A stretch of DNA of 64,000 nt, taken from assembly GCF_034350045.1 (NCBI RefSeq), contig NZ_CP133781.1:62001-126000 (forward strand), written 5' to 3'. The notes under the pieces were generated by a model. The model was not told the DNA's origin. It ran no database searches and saw only the letters and a list, made by a program, of their open reading frames with translations. Origin of the DNA: Pseudomonas sp. CCI4.2 (lineage in GTDB: Bacteria; Pseudomonadota; Gammaproteobacteria; Pseudomonadales; Pseudomonadaceae). Of this stretch, positions 17,987 to 27,365 are shown piece after piece. The translations under genes and the position numbers were made by a program. The first letter of the stretch is position 1. Each line of letters begins with the position of its first letter.

Positions 17987-18507
17987 ACCCAGCCGACTCA
18001 GAAGAAGCGTCCGTAACGCTGAGTCATAATTGCGGCCCGTACTGTTGGCTAATGCGGCGTGACGTCCGTCAAGCCAGCAGTCCCCGGCAATGGCCCGGCA
18101 GCAGCCATCGAGTCAGGTTCAGCGCAGACATCGCGCCGCAGTTACACGCGCTTTTAGTCATCGGTTACCAACACGGCGGCGGCAGCGTTGCGCCGTATGA
18201 GGCTTGGAGCAGTAAGTGCGCTACGGGGCCGGAGTCAGACCCTTCGCTGTGGATAATTGCCGCGGATGAACACGGTTTGATCGGCGCGGCGCACTGCTGG
18301 ACCAGCGCCTTCATCCGCGATCTGGTGGTCCACCCCCGCGCTCGGCGCCAAGGGCTGGCGCAAGCCTTGCTGAGTCACGCTTTTCATCAATTCCACCTGC
18401 GCGGCGAAGCCAGTGTCGACCTCAATGTGCTGGAGACCAATCACGCCGCTCGATGCCTGTATGAAACATCCGGCATGAGTTATGTCCAACGCTCCGCCGT
18501 TGACTAA
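17941..18507 (+). CDS. GNAT-family N-acetyltransferase
   Basis: The acetyl-CoA binding core is clear: SAFIRDLVVHPRARRQGLAQALL, then VDLNVLETNHAARCLYETSGMSYV. About 150 residues upstream of the core include APQLHALLVIGYQHGGGSVAPYEAW. The start is uncertain. The first ATG (17941) would overlap cheV by 46 bases; the next ATG (18052) cuts off HNCGPYCWL, which looks like part of the domain. No GTG or TTG lies between, and neither ATG has a good ribosome site. The region just before it encodes VTLSHNCGPY with GTA where a GTG start would be expected. The substrate is unknown. Confidence 0.75.
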   Translation: MLDSSGPYGRGPRHLNPADSEEASVTLSHNCGPYCWLMRRDVRQASSPRQWPGSSHRVRFSADIAPQLHALLVIGYQHGGGSVAPYEAWSSKCATGPESDPSLWIIAADEHGLIGAAHCWTSAFIRDLVVHPRARRQGLAQALLSHAFHQFHLRGEASVDLNVLETNHAARCLYETSGMSYVQRSAVD

Positions 18508-18575
18508 CGAGCCCCCACCGAGCCTGTCTGCCATAATTTGGCATTCAATGGACACTGCTCAAAGAGGAACCCGAC

Positions 18576-18899
18576 ATGAAAGCATCCCTGCTATTGCTCA
18601 CAGGCCTTATGGTCATTGGCGCCCAAGCCAATGCATCCAGCGACCAAGCGTGGAGTGATTTGGATAAAGCAATCATCGCCAGCTGTGTGAAAGCCAGCCA
18701 ACTCAAAGACGTGAAACCGGCAGGCACCGCAGCGCTGTTCGACGACAGCATCGGCTACAGCGCGCTGCTGCTCAAAGGTCACTACCCACAAGCGCACATG
18801 AAAAACAAAGTCGGCACCGAGCTGTGCCTGTATCAGCGCCAAAGCCAAACGGCGGTGGTCACCGAATGGGACTCAATGCTAACTCCCGCGAAAAAGTAA
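18576..18899 (+). CDS. Small exported protein of unknown function
   Basis: 107 residues with a clear signal peptide (MKASLLLLTGLMVIGAQANA, cleavage before SSDQAW) and GAGGAAC ahead of the ATG. The mature ~87 residues contain two Cys (ASCVKASQL and ELCLYQRQ) that could form a disulphide in the periplasm. No family is recognised. It follows the acetyltransferase gene by 68 bases and may have its own promoter. Confidence 0.75.
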   Translation: MKASLLLLTGLMVIGAQANASSDQAWSDLDKAIIASCVKASQLKDVKPAGTAALFDDSIGYSALLLKGHYPQAHMKNKVGTELCLYQRQSQTAVVTEWDSMLTPAKK

Positions 18900-19121
18900 G
18901 CGCGACCTCTGATTCGCCGCACACACGATCTGATCGGGGCGGTCGCCAAAATATGCCTAACTAGCCACCGCCTTGCCAGCATGGTTTAAACAGCTCACGC
19001 GCGCCCCCCCGTACCAACCCCGCTTCAATGGCGTACAACTTGCTACAAACCTGCTTCGGCAGTGACGGTGCGGGTAAATCTGTCACCCTCATCACGCGCT
19101 CTAATTTGGCTTTCCACTTCA

Positions 19122-19880
19122 ATGAATACTCAATTTTCTTGTGTAGGGTGCGGCAAGTGCTGCACTGACCATCACGTCCCCCTGACATTGCTCGAAGCCA
19201 GACAATGGGCGGCCGATGGCGGTTCGGTGATCGTATTGGCCGAGGCTTTTCTTGAAGATGGATACGGCGTATCAGCGCTGCAACGTACCCACGCACAGCG
19301 TCGCTCATGCCAGGTTCCCAGCGGCAGCGCGAGTGTTTACGTGGCCATCACCTTCGCCGCGTATAACCTGGGACCTTGCCGGAATCTTGACGCAGAAAAC
19401 CTGTGCCGCATCTATGACCGTCGCCCGCTGGTGTGCCGGATTTATCCAATGGAGATCAATCCCCAGATCCCGTTACGACCCGAGGCCAAAGACTGCCCGC
19501 CCCAAGCGTGGGAACAGGGACCGGACTTCATCCTCGGAGGCCAAGTGGTGGACGCTCAACTGATAGCTCTCATCGAACAATCGCGGCAGGCAGACCGCGA
19601 TGAGGTGGCCACCAAAGACGCCATCTGCAAGGTACTGGGGATTCGCACCGCCGCACTCAAGGGCGATGGCTTCACCGCTTATCTGCCGGACATGGCTGCC
19701 TTCGCCGCCGCCCTGCAAAAAATCGGCGAGGCCGCTACGTTGCCGCAACTGTCCGCCGAGTCGGGTTGGTCATTTCACGTGTCAGGCCCGCAAATCGCCG
19801 ATACCCTAAGATCGGCTGGCGCTCAGGTGGTCACCCGTGAGCCCCTGAACTACACCTTCATCTCCTTACAACAGACGTGA
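19122..19880 (+). CDS. YkgJ-family cysteine cluster protein
   Basis: 252 residues from the ATG at 19122 (MNTQFSCVGCGKCC); an ATG 20 codons earlier adds an unlikely leader. The CVGCGKCC motif near the N-terminus, then GPCRNL, ENLCRIYDRRPLVCRIYP and DCPP, are the Cys positions of the UPF0153/YkgJ family, which probably bind zinc or an iron-sulphur cluster. The C-terminal ~100 residues (DMAAFAAALQKIGEAATLPQL) are an extra helical region. The function is unknown in this family. GlxA-type regulator follows after ten bases in the same direction. Confidence 0.85.
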   Translation: MNTQFSCVGCGKCCTDHHVPLTLLEARQWAADGGSVIVLAEAFLEDGYGVSALQRTHAQRRSCQVPSGSASVYVAITFAAYNLGPCRNLDAENLCRIYDRRPLVCRIYPMEINPQIPLRPEAKDCPPQAWEQGPDFILGGQVVDAQLIALIEQSRQADRDEVATKDAICKVLGIRTAALKGDGFTAYLPDMAAFAAALQKIGEAATLPQLSAESGWSFHVSGPQIADTLRSAGAQVVTREPLNYTFISLQQT

Positions 19881-19890
19881 ACGATCATCA

Positions 19891-20853
19891 ATGAAGAGCG
19901 TGGCGATTGTGATTTTTCCCGGCGTCCAGTCATTGGACGTCGCCGGGCCATTGGATGTGTTCGCTGAAGCTAACCGTTTTGTCCCGGCGGCCAGCAGCTA
20001 CCGCATCGTGACAATTGGCACCGCGCCCTTTCCGATCATGGCGTCCAACGGCATGCCGCTGGGTGCCGAGTTCGCGATCGAAGATGCTCCCTATGCCTTT
20101 GATGTAGTGCTGGTGCCGGGTGGTCCGCTGTTGCCGGAAACCGCGGCCCTCCCGGCTATAACCGCCTGGTTACGCAAAGCGGTGCCGTTGGCCGGGCGCT
20201 ATGGGTCGATCTGCACCGGCGCATTTATTTTGGGACACGCCGGACTGCTCGATGGCAAACAGGCGGCAACGCACTGGAGCCACGCGCACCAACTGTCCGA
20301 GCAATTTCCTTTGGCGCGTGTCGAACCTGACCGGATTTATGTGCGCGATGGCCGGCTCATGACCTCCGCGGGGGTTACCGCCGGGATCGACATGGCCTTG
20401 GCATTGGTCTCGGAAGACCACGGGGCCGCAGTGGCATTGTTGGTGGCCAAGCGTTTGTTGGTGGTAGTGCAGCGCCAGGGCGGGCAATCGCAGTTCAGCC
20501 CGTATCTGATAGCGCCCGACGATGACAGCTCACCGGTGGCGAAAATCCAGCGCTACGTCATGGAACACATCGCCGAGCCATTCTCCGTGGAGCGGCTGGC
20601 GGAAGTGGTCGCCATGAGTCCGCGAAGCTTTGCGCGAATCTTCGCCCGAGACGCGAAAGTGACCCCAGCTGAGTTCGTGCAACGGGCGCGGATCGACGCC
20701 GCGCGTCATTTGCTCGAAGGCAGCCAATTAGCGATCAAGGCGGTGGCCTATCACTGCGGCTTTGGCAGTGCCAGCCGCATGCGCCTGATTTTCAGCCAGC
20801 GCCTGGGGGTAACGCCGACCCAGTACCGCGAACGCTTTCAGCAGCATGCCTAA
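19891..20853 (+). CDS. GlxA-type transcriptional regulator (DJ-1/PfpI plus AraC HTH)
   Basis: 320 residues. The N-terminal ~170 residues form a class I glutamine amidotransferase-like domain (VAIVIFPGVQSLDVAGPLDVF, VLVPGG) with the nucleophile-elbow motif GSICTGAFILGHAGLLDG. The C-terminal ~100 residues are an AraC/XylS double helix-turn-helix (FSVERLAEVVAMSPRSFARIF; IKAVAYHCGFGSASRMRLIF). Such regulators include GbdR, CdhR and ArgR types that sense small nitrogen compounds, but no target is evident nearby. It may be cotranscribed with the YkgJ-type gene. Confidence 0.9.
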   Translation: MKSVAIVIFPGVQSLDVAGPLDVFAEANRFVPAASSYRIVTIGTAPFPIMASNGMPLGAEFAIEDAPYAFDVVLVPGGPLLPETAALPAITAWLRKAVPLAGRYGSICTGAFILGHAGLLDGKQAATHWSHAHQLSEQFPLARVEPDRIYVRDGRLMTSAGVTAGIDMALALVSEDHGAAVALLVAKRLLVVVQRQGGQSQFSPYLIAPDDDSSPVAKIQRYVMEHIAEPFSVERLAEVVAMSPRSFARIFARDAKVTPAEFVQRARIDAARHLLEGSQLAIKAVAYHCGFGSASRMRLIFSQRLGVTPTQYRERFQQHA

Positions 20854-20873
20854 GCGCTAAACACGCTAAGGGA

Positions 20874-21110
20874 TCAGCGTTTGCCCATGGACTTGCGCGT
20901 GCCATGCGGCGCAGCACCAGGAATCTTGTTGTGGCTGGCTTTGCCGGACTTCTTGTAATACGGCTCTTCCAAGGTCTTCACCGGCGCAAAGTCAGCAGGT
21001 TTGAACGAAAACTTGAAGTCGGGAATGATCGCAGCTTTCTTACCTGCGACGATCTCGGTGCCCGGCTCGGCGACGGCTTCAGGAGCTGGCGTGTGTACGG
21101 GGGTAGTCAT
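20874..21110 (-). CDS. Small basic protein of unknown function
   Basis: 78 residues, Pro/Ala-rich at the N-terminus (MTTPVHTPAPEAVAEPGTE) and strongly basic at the C-terminus (KKSGKASHNKIPGAAPHGTR). TGGAGC precedes the ATG. It has no signal peptide or membrane segment and is probably mostly disordered. Convergent with the GlxA-type gene. No family recognised; nucleic acid binding is possible from the charge alone but not shown. Confidence 0.7.
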   Translation of the reverse strand: MTTPVHTPAPEAVAEPGTEIVAGKKAAIIPDFKFSFKPADFAPVKTLEEPYYKKSGKASHNKIPGAAPHGTRKSMGKR

Positions 21111-21229
21111 GGAAGCTCCAAAAGTATCGAGTCAGTCGTGTGGCGAATGATGGGCAGTCGCCCAAGGTCGCGCAGCATACCTGAATCCCAGCCGGCCCGC
21201 CGCCACCGCCTCCAACCTCCCATCGCCTT

Positions 21230-22219
21230 CTATTTGTAAAACAAGTCGATGATGACTTCGGCCTCAAACGCACCTGCTTTGGGGTTGGGGGTTTGCCAGA
21301 CTAATTCAGCATCGAAATCAGCTTTGGCGGACGCGTCATTTCCCAGCAGATCGGCCAGATGGAACGGCTGGTTATACGGCAGCGTGGCCCCATTGCTGGC
21401 ATTGACGATGCGGATGCCAACACCGTCGTTGGCCACTGGCACCAGAAAATCCCCCGACACGATGCCCGAGACCGGTTTGAACTGCGCGCCGAGGCTGAAA
21501 GGCGTGTCACAGGTGCGGTTGGTCACCAACGAAAACGGCCGCCGATCAATCACCCGGCCCACCGCCACCTGCTGAATACCTATCGCGCCAAACTCGACGG
21601 TCTCCGGAATGACCTGCAGTTGGGCATCACAGGCGATAAACCGCAGGCCGTTCAGGTTGTTGATGACGTAACTGAGGTTATAACCGGGCAACGGGTTCAG
21701 CCCCGCCGCGCTGTCCAATTGCAGCAAGCGGTAGTCCAACAATTGGCTGGCCACGCCCGAAGGCGGCGTCGGACCGAATTTTTCGATGAATACCGATAAG
21801 GCCAAATTGAAGCTGATACGCGGACATGCGCCAATGTTCGCATCCCCTTCGCTGCACACCGGCAGGCTTTGGCCAGTGCTGAACCGGCCACTGTTTTGGA
21901 GATAGTCGACACCATTGAGGGTCAGTCCAGCCCGGATACCCTGCCCGATCAGCCGGTTGTCCGGGTTGAGGTAAATGAAAACCTCTTCCTGCTGAGCCTG
22001 CAAACCATCTTTGTAGCACTCGACCTGAACGTTGAACTGCTCCGAGCGCCAGACAATCGTGCCCTCTGGAGCCGACGCAGGGATAGCGACCGTGCTGCCG
22101 AGATCAGCCTGGATCACGGAAGCCCCCGTTCCCTTGTCTTTGCACACCAACGCGAAACAGGTCGCCGGAATGAACAGTAATAACGCCAATAGGGAGCGGA
22201 TCCGTCGGGTGTAGGTCAT
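21230..22219 (-). CDS. Fimbrial tip adhesin / minor subunit
   Basis: 329 residues with a signal peptide (SLLALLLFIPATCFA). The N-terminal half (LVCKDKGTGASVIQADLGST, QFNVQVECYKDG) may be a receptor-binding or lectin-like domain. The C-terminal half from about residue 190 (LQVIPETVEFGAIGIQQVAVG, RTCDTPFSLGAQF) is a pilin domain ending in DAELVWQTPNPKAGAFEAEVIIDLFYK, the usual terminal beta strand for chaperone binding. The start overlaps the stop of the upstream chaperone gene (ATGA). It is the last gene of the chaperone-usher operon, the usual position of a two-domain adhesin. The ligand is unknown. Confidence 0.82.
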   Translation of the reverse strand: MTYTRRIRSLLALLLFIPATCFALVCKDKGTGASVIQADLGSTVAIPASAPEGTIVWRSEQFNVQVECYKDGLQAQQEEVFIYLNPDNRLIGQGIRAGLTLNGVDYLQNSGRFSTGQSLPVCSEGDANIGACPRISFNLALSVFIEKFGPTPPSGVASQLLDYRLLQLDSAAGLNPLPGYNLSYVINNLNGLRFIACDAQLQVIPETVEFGAIGIQQVAVGRVIDRRPFSLVTNRTCDTPFSLGAQFKPVSGIVSGDFLVPVANDGVGIRIVNASNGATLPYNQPFHLADLLGNDASAKADFDAELVWQTPNPKAGAFEAEVIIDLFYK

Positions 22220-22998
22220 GGTTGAACATCCTTGAGAGAAGCGGCGGCCGGCCGCAAACGAGCGTTGAACGGCGAACGCCCTTCAACCTCAGCGCTGTAA
22301 TAACGCTGACCGCCATAGTCGGTGAGTGCCGTGAAGGACAAGTGATGCCACCCTGGATTGCCGGGCGCGACAGCACCCAGTGGCAAGTTGTGGGTCATCC
22401 CCGGTGGCAGCAATTGATAATCGCTGACGAGCTGTTTCCCCGCCGTGCCGTCGAGTTGCAGGTGTTGTAACGAGACGTGGTAAGCCGTGGGATTACTGAC
22501 CCGCAGAAAACTCGCACCGTCCTCGTCACGCATCAGACTCCACAGCAACGCCTCGGCAGTTTGTGCCGGGTCGCCAGACAAACCCTGCGGTCGATAAAAC
22601 ACGTTGATGCGTTGGCGAATCGCAATGCTTAGCTGGTTCTCACCCTCCACCCGCCGGGGAATTTCCATCACGTACAAATGCAGCAGAGACTCGCGCGTCT
22701 GGGGCCTGCCGACGCCTTCATACAGAAGACGCAATGCCTGCTTGCCGTTGGCCGACAGTTGAGACAAATGCGGCGTCAGCGCAAAAGGCAAGTTGTGAGA
22801 CTGATCGGCGTCGAGATCTTCTGCGTCGCTGAGCCACGCCTGGAGCAGCACCTCATGATTGCTACGATTAACCACCTCAATGCTGACTTCGCGAAATGCA
22901 CCGTCGAAGATCAATCGCGTTCCGCTCAACGACACAGCGGCCTGTGCAGCACTGACGGTGAGCAACAGGCCCATCCACAACCAACTTGATCGAATCAT
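22216..22998 (-). CDS. Second periplasmic fimbrial chaperone (PapD/FimC fold)
   Basis: 260 residues with a signal peptide (LWMGLLLTVSAAQA). Two Ig-like domains: the first begins VSLSGTRLIFDG (Arg equivalent to PapD Arg8) and carries IAIRQRINVFYRPQGL. At the position of PapD Lys112, which with Arg8 anchors the subunit carboxylate, there is Asn (RINVFYRP instead of RIKVF.RP as in the operon's other chaperone). The second domain has SNPTAYHVSLQHLQL and TDYGGQRYYSA. It overlaps both neighbours by four bases (usher upstream, adhesin downstream), so it may be dedicated to the adhesin. Confidence 0.9.
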   Translation of the reverse strand: MIRSSWLWMGLLLTVSAAQAAVSLSGTRLIFDGAFREVSIEVVNRSNHEVLLQAWLSDAEDLDADQSHNLPFALTPHLSQLSANGKQALRLLYEGVGRPQTRESLLHLYVMEIPRRVEGENQLSIAIRQRINVFYRPQGLSGDPAQTAEALLWSLMRDEDGASFLRVSNPTAYHVSLQHLQLDGTAGKQLVSDYQLLPPGMTHNLPLGAVAPGNPGWHHLSFTALTDYGGQRYYSAEVEGRSPFNARLRPAAASLKDVQP

Positions 22999-25559
22999 TG
23001 GCAGGTGACCTTTAGTCGTTCATAGGCCCGGGCCGGGTCTTTAGGCGGCAAGCGGTAAGGTACTTGGCAGCTTTGATCGGACCACTTGACCCGCAGCACG
23101 CCCGCGTCCTGATCGCTCAAAACCAGTGCGCGACTGGTGGGATCGACCACCGCCAACGGCTTGCCTTGTTCATCTTCAACCGTGGCGCCCAGCGGCACTT
23201 TGCTGCCATCGGCACGCACCAGTTCGAATTGCACCCGGCGCCCTATGGACGCGTTGAAATGCACCACACTCACCGCGCCGCGCCTGGGCACCACCTGAAC
23301 GATGGCGTCTTCGACATCGATGTCGGCGCCCAAACGCCGCGTATCCAGTGCAACCCAATTCGTGCGATAGGGCTGGGCATAAGGCAGCACGGCATAACCA
23401 TTGGCCGACGTTTCAACGTTGTTGTAGTTGGTCAGCTTCGCGCCTTTGACCTGTGGCACTTGCACCAGCGCGAAGGTTTCACCCAAGGGTTGCCCGAAGT
23501 TAATCCCGCCGCTGTGGCCCACCAATGAACCGGAAGCCCCGAGGCTCATTGCATCGTAATCACGGCCTTGGCTATACCCTGCTTCGAAACGGCCATACGG
23601 CTTCGTGGTCGTGAGTTTTCCCGAGCCAAACGAGCCAGCGCTACGGTCGTGTCCGGCCTGGACCGAGTAGAAGCTATTTCGGTCTTCCAACATTTGGCCA
23701 TTGAGCCCCGCTTGGGCGTTGTAATCGCCGCCGCTGTCGCGAACCAGATTGAACGAAGCCCTCGACGATGTTGAGCTTGACCCCAACGGCACTGTCACGC
23801 CCACAGAGAGGCGATGGTCAGTGTTCGCTTGCCCATCCGCATTCATCTGCTGATTACGCTCGACCGACAGACTGTAACTGATGGTTTTCCACGCGGCGTT
23901 GTACGACAAAAAAAGCTGACGGGTTTTACCTGGCAAGTTCCAATAGCGCTGATCGCTGGCGGTGAGGCTCAACGAGCCTGACTGCGCGGGCAACGATTGA
24001 CTGATGTTGACTTCCAGCCGGTCTTTTGCCCGACCGACCACGGTTTGACCAATACGCTCGGCCTGTTCATCAACGTGGTCTTCCAGCGTGCGAAATTGGT
24101 CCGTGGAATAACGGTAGCCTGCGACGGCAAAGGTGGTGCGGGTCATATCCAGGGTGTTGGCGTAACGCAGGCGAACGCTTTGCCCTTTTCGGGATTGCGC
24201 GCGGATCTCACTGATGGACTGCGTGAGGTCCGCCGAAAAAGCCCCCACTGGCGAGTTGATACCGGCGCCAAGGTTGCCCGCCTGATAATCCTGCGCCCAT
24301 TGCACACCCCCAAAACCGGTTAGCCGCTCGGACACTCCATAAACCAGCGTGCCAGTGGTGAACGCGGGTGTTGCCTGGTAGTCGCTATTGCTGTCGTATT
24401 GCCCAAGGGCGAAACTGTAGCGCAGGGCCCCCTGCGGAATCATGATCGGTAACGACGCAAACGTCTGAGTGAATGAACGCGTACTCCCATTCGCTTCGAC
24501 GACGGTGACCAAAAGGTCGCCATTGGAACCGCTGGGGTAAATGTCACTGATTTCGAACGGACCGGGGGAGACGGTGCTGCTGTACAACAAATAACCGTTT
24601 TGACGGACTTCCACCGTGGCATTGGTTTCGGCAATACCCCGAATCGTTGGCGCATACACCCGCTCACTGTCGGGCAGCATGCCGTCATCCGAATCAATCG
24701 CCGCGCCTCTAAACCGCACACTGTCGAAAATCAATGAATTTGAATAGACCTCACCGAGGGTGAGCTGGCTCCTGAGCGCCGTCAGGTCACGCTGGGCGTA
24801 GGTACGATTGCTAGCGAACCGATAAGGCTGATTGCCGCCATAGGTCAGCGAGGATTCATTGCGCAGGCGCCACGCGCCGAGGTTAAAACCGTTGCGCAGC
24901 CCCAAATAATATTGGTCAGTCTGCTCTTGCTGATTGTGCCGGCGCACCGCACTGAAGTTGTAATTGATAAACGCGGCGGTATCGCCCTCGTCCCACAGTT
25001 CTGGTTCCACGTAACCCCGAGCGCTACGCGCCATCGCGGCCTGGGGCACGCTGATGGACAAGCGCAGGCTATTGGGTTGGTATTCGACGCGTGCGAACTG
25101 CAGGTGTGTTGGTAAATCAAAACACGCCGTTGGTAGTCCGTCGCTTACTGAGTCAGAAGCCTGCTGCAAGCGCTCAATGTCGAGACCAAAACTCTGGAGC
25201 ATGTCCAGCGTCAGGCAAGGCTCCACCTTCTTCGATGTCGGGCTTTGCACAAAACGGATGTCACGACGCCCGGCCAAGGTGCGATTGACGTAGACGTCGA
25301 TACTGTAGGTGCCGGGCAACACGCTGTTCCCACGTAAAAACTCTTCGAGGTCCGCCGGCTCGTTGGTGCCCTGAATAAAAGCAGTATTAAAGGTGACGGG
25401 AGCGCTCGGCGAAGAGGTGCTGGCTTGATCGGCTGTTGCGGTCAGCGCAGTCATCGACGCCATGGCGACGCCGACACTGAGCGCACTCAGCTTGCTCGAT
25501 GCACGCTCTGAAAAATGGCTTGCGAAAAATCGTTTGCTGTTAAGCGGGTACCGTTCCAT
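22995..25559 (-). CDS. Outer-membrane fimbrial usher (FimD/PapC family)
   Basis: 854 residues. After an N-terminal signal region (ALSVGVAMASMTALTATADQ) comes the usher N-terminal domain (FNTAFIQGTNEPADLEEF, GTYSIDVYVNRTLAGRRDI), a long beta barrel with plug (GAAIDSDDGMLPDSERVYAPTIRG, VEVRQNGYLLYSSTVSPGPFEI) and C-terminal domains ending with a Cys pair (DQSCQVPY and KVTCQ). It forms the outer-membrane pore that receives chaperone-subunit complexes and assembles the fibre. It lies between two chaperone genes, with a 126-base gap to the upstream one and a four-base overlap with the downstream one, an order similar to P. aeruginosa cupB. Confidence 0.95.
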   Translation of the reverse strand: MERYPLNSKRFFASHFSERASSKLSALSVGVAMASMTALTATADQASTSSPSAPVTFNTAFIQGTNEPADLEEFLRGNSVLPGTYSIDVYVNRTLAGRRDIRFVQSPTSKKVEPCLTLDMLQSFGLDIERLQQASDSVSDGLPTACFDLPTHLQFARVEYQPNSLRLSISVPQAAMARSARGYVEPELWDEGDTAAFINYNFSAVRRHNQQEQTDQYYLGLRNGFNLGAWRLRNESSLTYGGNQPYRFASNRTYAQRDLTALRSQLTLGEVYSNSLIFDSVRFRGAAIDSDDGMLPDSERVYAPTIRGIAETNATVEVRQNGYLLYSSTVSPGPFEISDIYPSGSNGDLLVTVVEANGSTRSFTQTFASLPIMIPQGALRYSFALGQYDSNSDYQATPAFTTGTLVYGVSERLTGFGGVQWAQDYQAGNLGAGINSPVGAFSADLTQSISEIRAQSRKGQSVRLRYANTLDMTRTTFAVAGYRYSTDQFRTLEDHVDEQAERIGQTVVGRAKDRLEVNISQSLPAQSGSLSLTASDQRYWNLPGKTRQLFLSYNAAWKTISYSLSVERNQQMNADGQANTDHRLSVGVTVPLGSSSTSSRASFNLVRDSGGDYNAQAGLNGQMLEDRNSFYSVQAGHDRSAGSFGSGKLTTTKPYGRFEAGYSQGRDYDAMSLGASGSLVGHSGGINFGQPLGETFALVQVPQVKGAKLTNYNNVETSANGYAVLPYAQPYRTNWVALDTRRLGADIDVEDAIVQVVPRRGAVSVVHFNASIGRRVQFELVRADGSKVPLGATVEDEQGKPLAVVDPTSRALVLSDQDAGVLRVKWSDQSCQVPYRLPPKDPARAYERLKVTCQ

Positions 25560-25685
25560 GTGCAGTTATCACTCAATCCTTGGAGTACAGTCGCGCTGCA
25601 GAGTCCTTTCGCACAGGCGCAACCCGCCGAGGATGCGCACAGGTCGCAACTCGGATTGCTCGGTATATGAAGAGGTTTTTAATCG

Positions 25686-26435
25686 CTATTGGGGAGCGCG
25701 ATCGTTTTTTTGGAGCACGACGGCACTGGCGATTTCACGCCCGTTTAAGGTGGCGCGATATTGCACCTGCCCACCGAAGTCATTGATGCTGATGAAGCTG
25801 ACGGACACCGGTCGGTCCCCTGACGGTTTGCTCAGCGTAATGTCCAGCGAATGTTTCGGAGCCAGCATATGACTCTCCTTGTTCATCACCTGAGTGGCGC
25901 CGTCATGGGCCTCAATTCGGACCATGGACACGTGGTATGAACCTGGATTACTCACCCGCAGCACGTCATTGCGTAAAAGCTGCCATCGCAGCGTTTGCGG
26001 TGCCTCGGCAGGTACATCCCTTAATCCCTGAGGGCGGAAAAACACTTTGATGCGCTGACGAATAGCGATCTGCAAAGCGTTGGCCGCGGCGGTCTGCGGG
26101 ATCTCTTGAACATTGAGCCAGAACACCGACTCGCGATCCTGAGGCATGTCTGAACCGGCATACATGATCCGCAACAGTTGCTTACCGTCGCCCGGCATGC
26201 GAGTTAAGGCAGGGGTGATGACGAACGGCAAATTACCCGTCTCTTCGGCAGTGGCTTCAAGCCAGGATTGCAAAAGGATTTCCCCGCCGCCGCTGTTGTG
26301 TACGCCGAAACTGACTTCTTTGTCCTGTGCGGGATAAATGATGCGGGTGGTGTTGAGCACAATGCCCGCTTGAACGCCGGCGGCCGTTATGAGCGCCAGC
26401 AATAAGCAGGCGTATCGAATCGGGGTGTAAACCAT
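25686..26435 (-). CDS. Periplasmic fimbrial chaperone (PapD/FimC fold)
   Basis: 249 residues with a signal peptide (LLLALITAAGVQA). The G1/A1 elements are GIVLNTTRIIYPAQDKEVSF (Arg) and IAIRQRIKVFFRPQGL (Lys), so both subunit-anchoring residues are intact, unlike in the second chaperone of this operon. The second domain contains SNPGSYHVSMVRIEA and NDFGGQVQYRA. It follows the major pilin gene by 60 bases and probably stabilises that subunit in the periplasm. Confidence 0.93.
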   Translation of the reverse strand: MVYTPIRYACLLLALITAAGVQAGIVLNTTRIIYPAQDKEVSFGVHNSGGGEILLQSWLEATAEETGNLPFVITPALTRMPGDGKQLLRIMYAGSDMPQDRESVFWLNVQEIPQTAAANALQIAIRQRIKVFFRPQGLRDVPAEAPQTLRWQLLRNDVLRVSNPGSYHVSMVRIEAHDGATQVMNKESHMLAPKHSLDITLSKPSGDRPVSVSFISINDFGGQVQYRATLNGREIASAVVLQKNDRAPQ

Positions 26436-26495
26436 GATGGCAGTCGCCTGAAAACGAAGTGTGACGGAGTGAGAAAACTCACCCCGTCAATGCTG

Positions 26496-27077
26496 TTACT
26501 CGTAGTCCAGTACGAAAGGCATGAAGCCGTCCGCGTTACCTGGATTGGTCGGCGTGCCGTTAAGCACGTAGACCGCACCGAAATTCAGCTCAGCCGTTGC
26601 GCCTCCAGCACCATCCTTGATCAATGGCTTGTCGATGGTTTCGGTACCGCTCAAGTCCATGATCTGGTTCTGAGCGTTCAGCAGGCCAATACCCACGCCA
26701 TCCGCAGCGCCCGTAGTGCGCAACAGTTTGGAGTCGTTGTTATCCAAACCGCTGCCGGAGCGGGCAACGAAGCGCATTTTTACCGTGCTGTATTGCTCAA
26801 CGCCCGCACTGCAGTTGACCAGTAACTGAACTGGCGTAGCGGTTTCCAGCTTGGTATCGCTTGCAGCGCCAATATCAGAGAACGATACGTTGCCCAGATC
26901 AACGTTGATGTCCCCATTAGGACCCGCGCCAACGCCAGCGCCCGGGCCGACTGCGCAGGAAATGTTCGTCAGCGTGCCGTTGAACACCAATTTCCCGTTA
27001 TTTGCAGCGTTTGCAGTGCTCATTGCACCCAAACCAACAGCGCCCAGTACAGCTAATGCGAGAGAGAGTTTTTTCAT
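26496..27077 (-). CDS. Major fimbrial subunit (pilin)
   Basis: 193 residues with a signal peptide (MKKLSLALAVLGAVGLGAMSTANA). The mature protein begins ANNGKLVFNGTLTNISCAV, the N-terminal donor strand and first Cys of chaperone-usher pilins; the second Cys is in LLVNCSAG. The C-terminus, GFMPFVLDYE, has the penultimate Tyr typical of these subunits. It is the second gene of the operon, before the chaperone and usher, as for main structural subunits. Confidence 0.9.
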   Translation of the reverse strand: MKKLSLALAVLGAVGLGAMSTANAANNGKLVFNGTLTNISCAVGPGAGVGAGPNGDINVDLGNVSFSDIGAASDTKLETATPVQLLVNCSAGVEQYSTVKMRFVARSGSGLDNNDSKLLRTTGAADGVGIGLLNAQNQIMDLSGTETIDKPLIKDGAGGATAELNFGAVYVLNGTPTNPGNADGFMPFVLDYE

Positions 27078-27365
27078 AAGAATAACATTCCTTGTGTGTG
27101 TTCATGTTTGCCCATCACTGGACGAGCTGAACTATAACGATCCGATCCAAAGGCCGCTGTCAGAATAACCATCTTATTGATAACGACTTGGCAACAGTGG
27201 ATGCAGGCCTTTTCCGTAGGCAAATTCAGATTAATGATTAAACACCCAAAAAACCGGGGCTTACAGCGCGGACACAACATGTAAAACCTTGGCAAAGGTA
27301 GGAATTACGAATAGGTAACTTAGAGAGTGTATGAAGCTGAAACCATTTTTAGGGTGAGTTACTGA

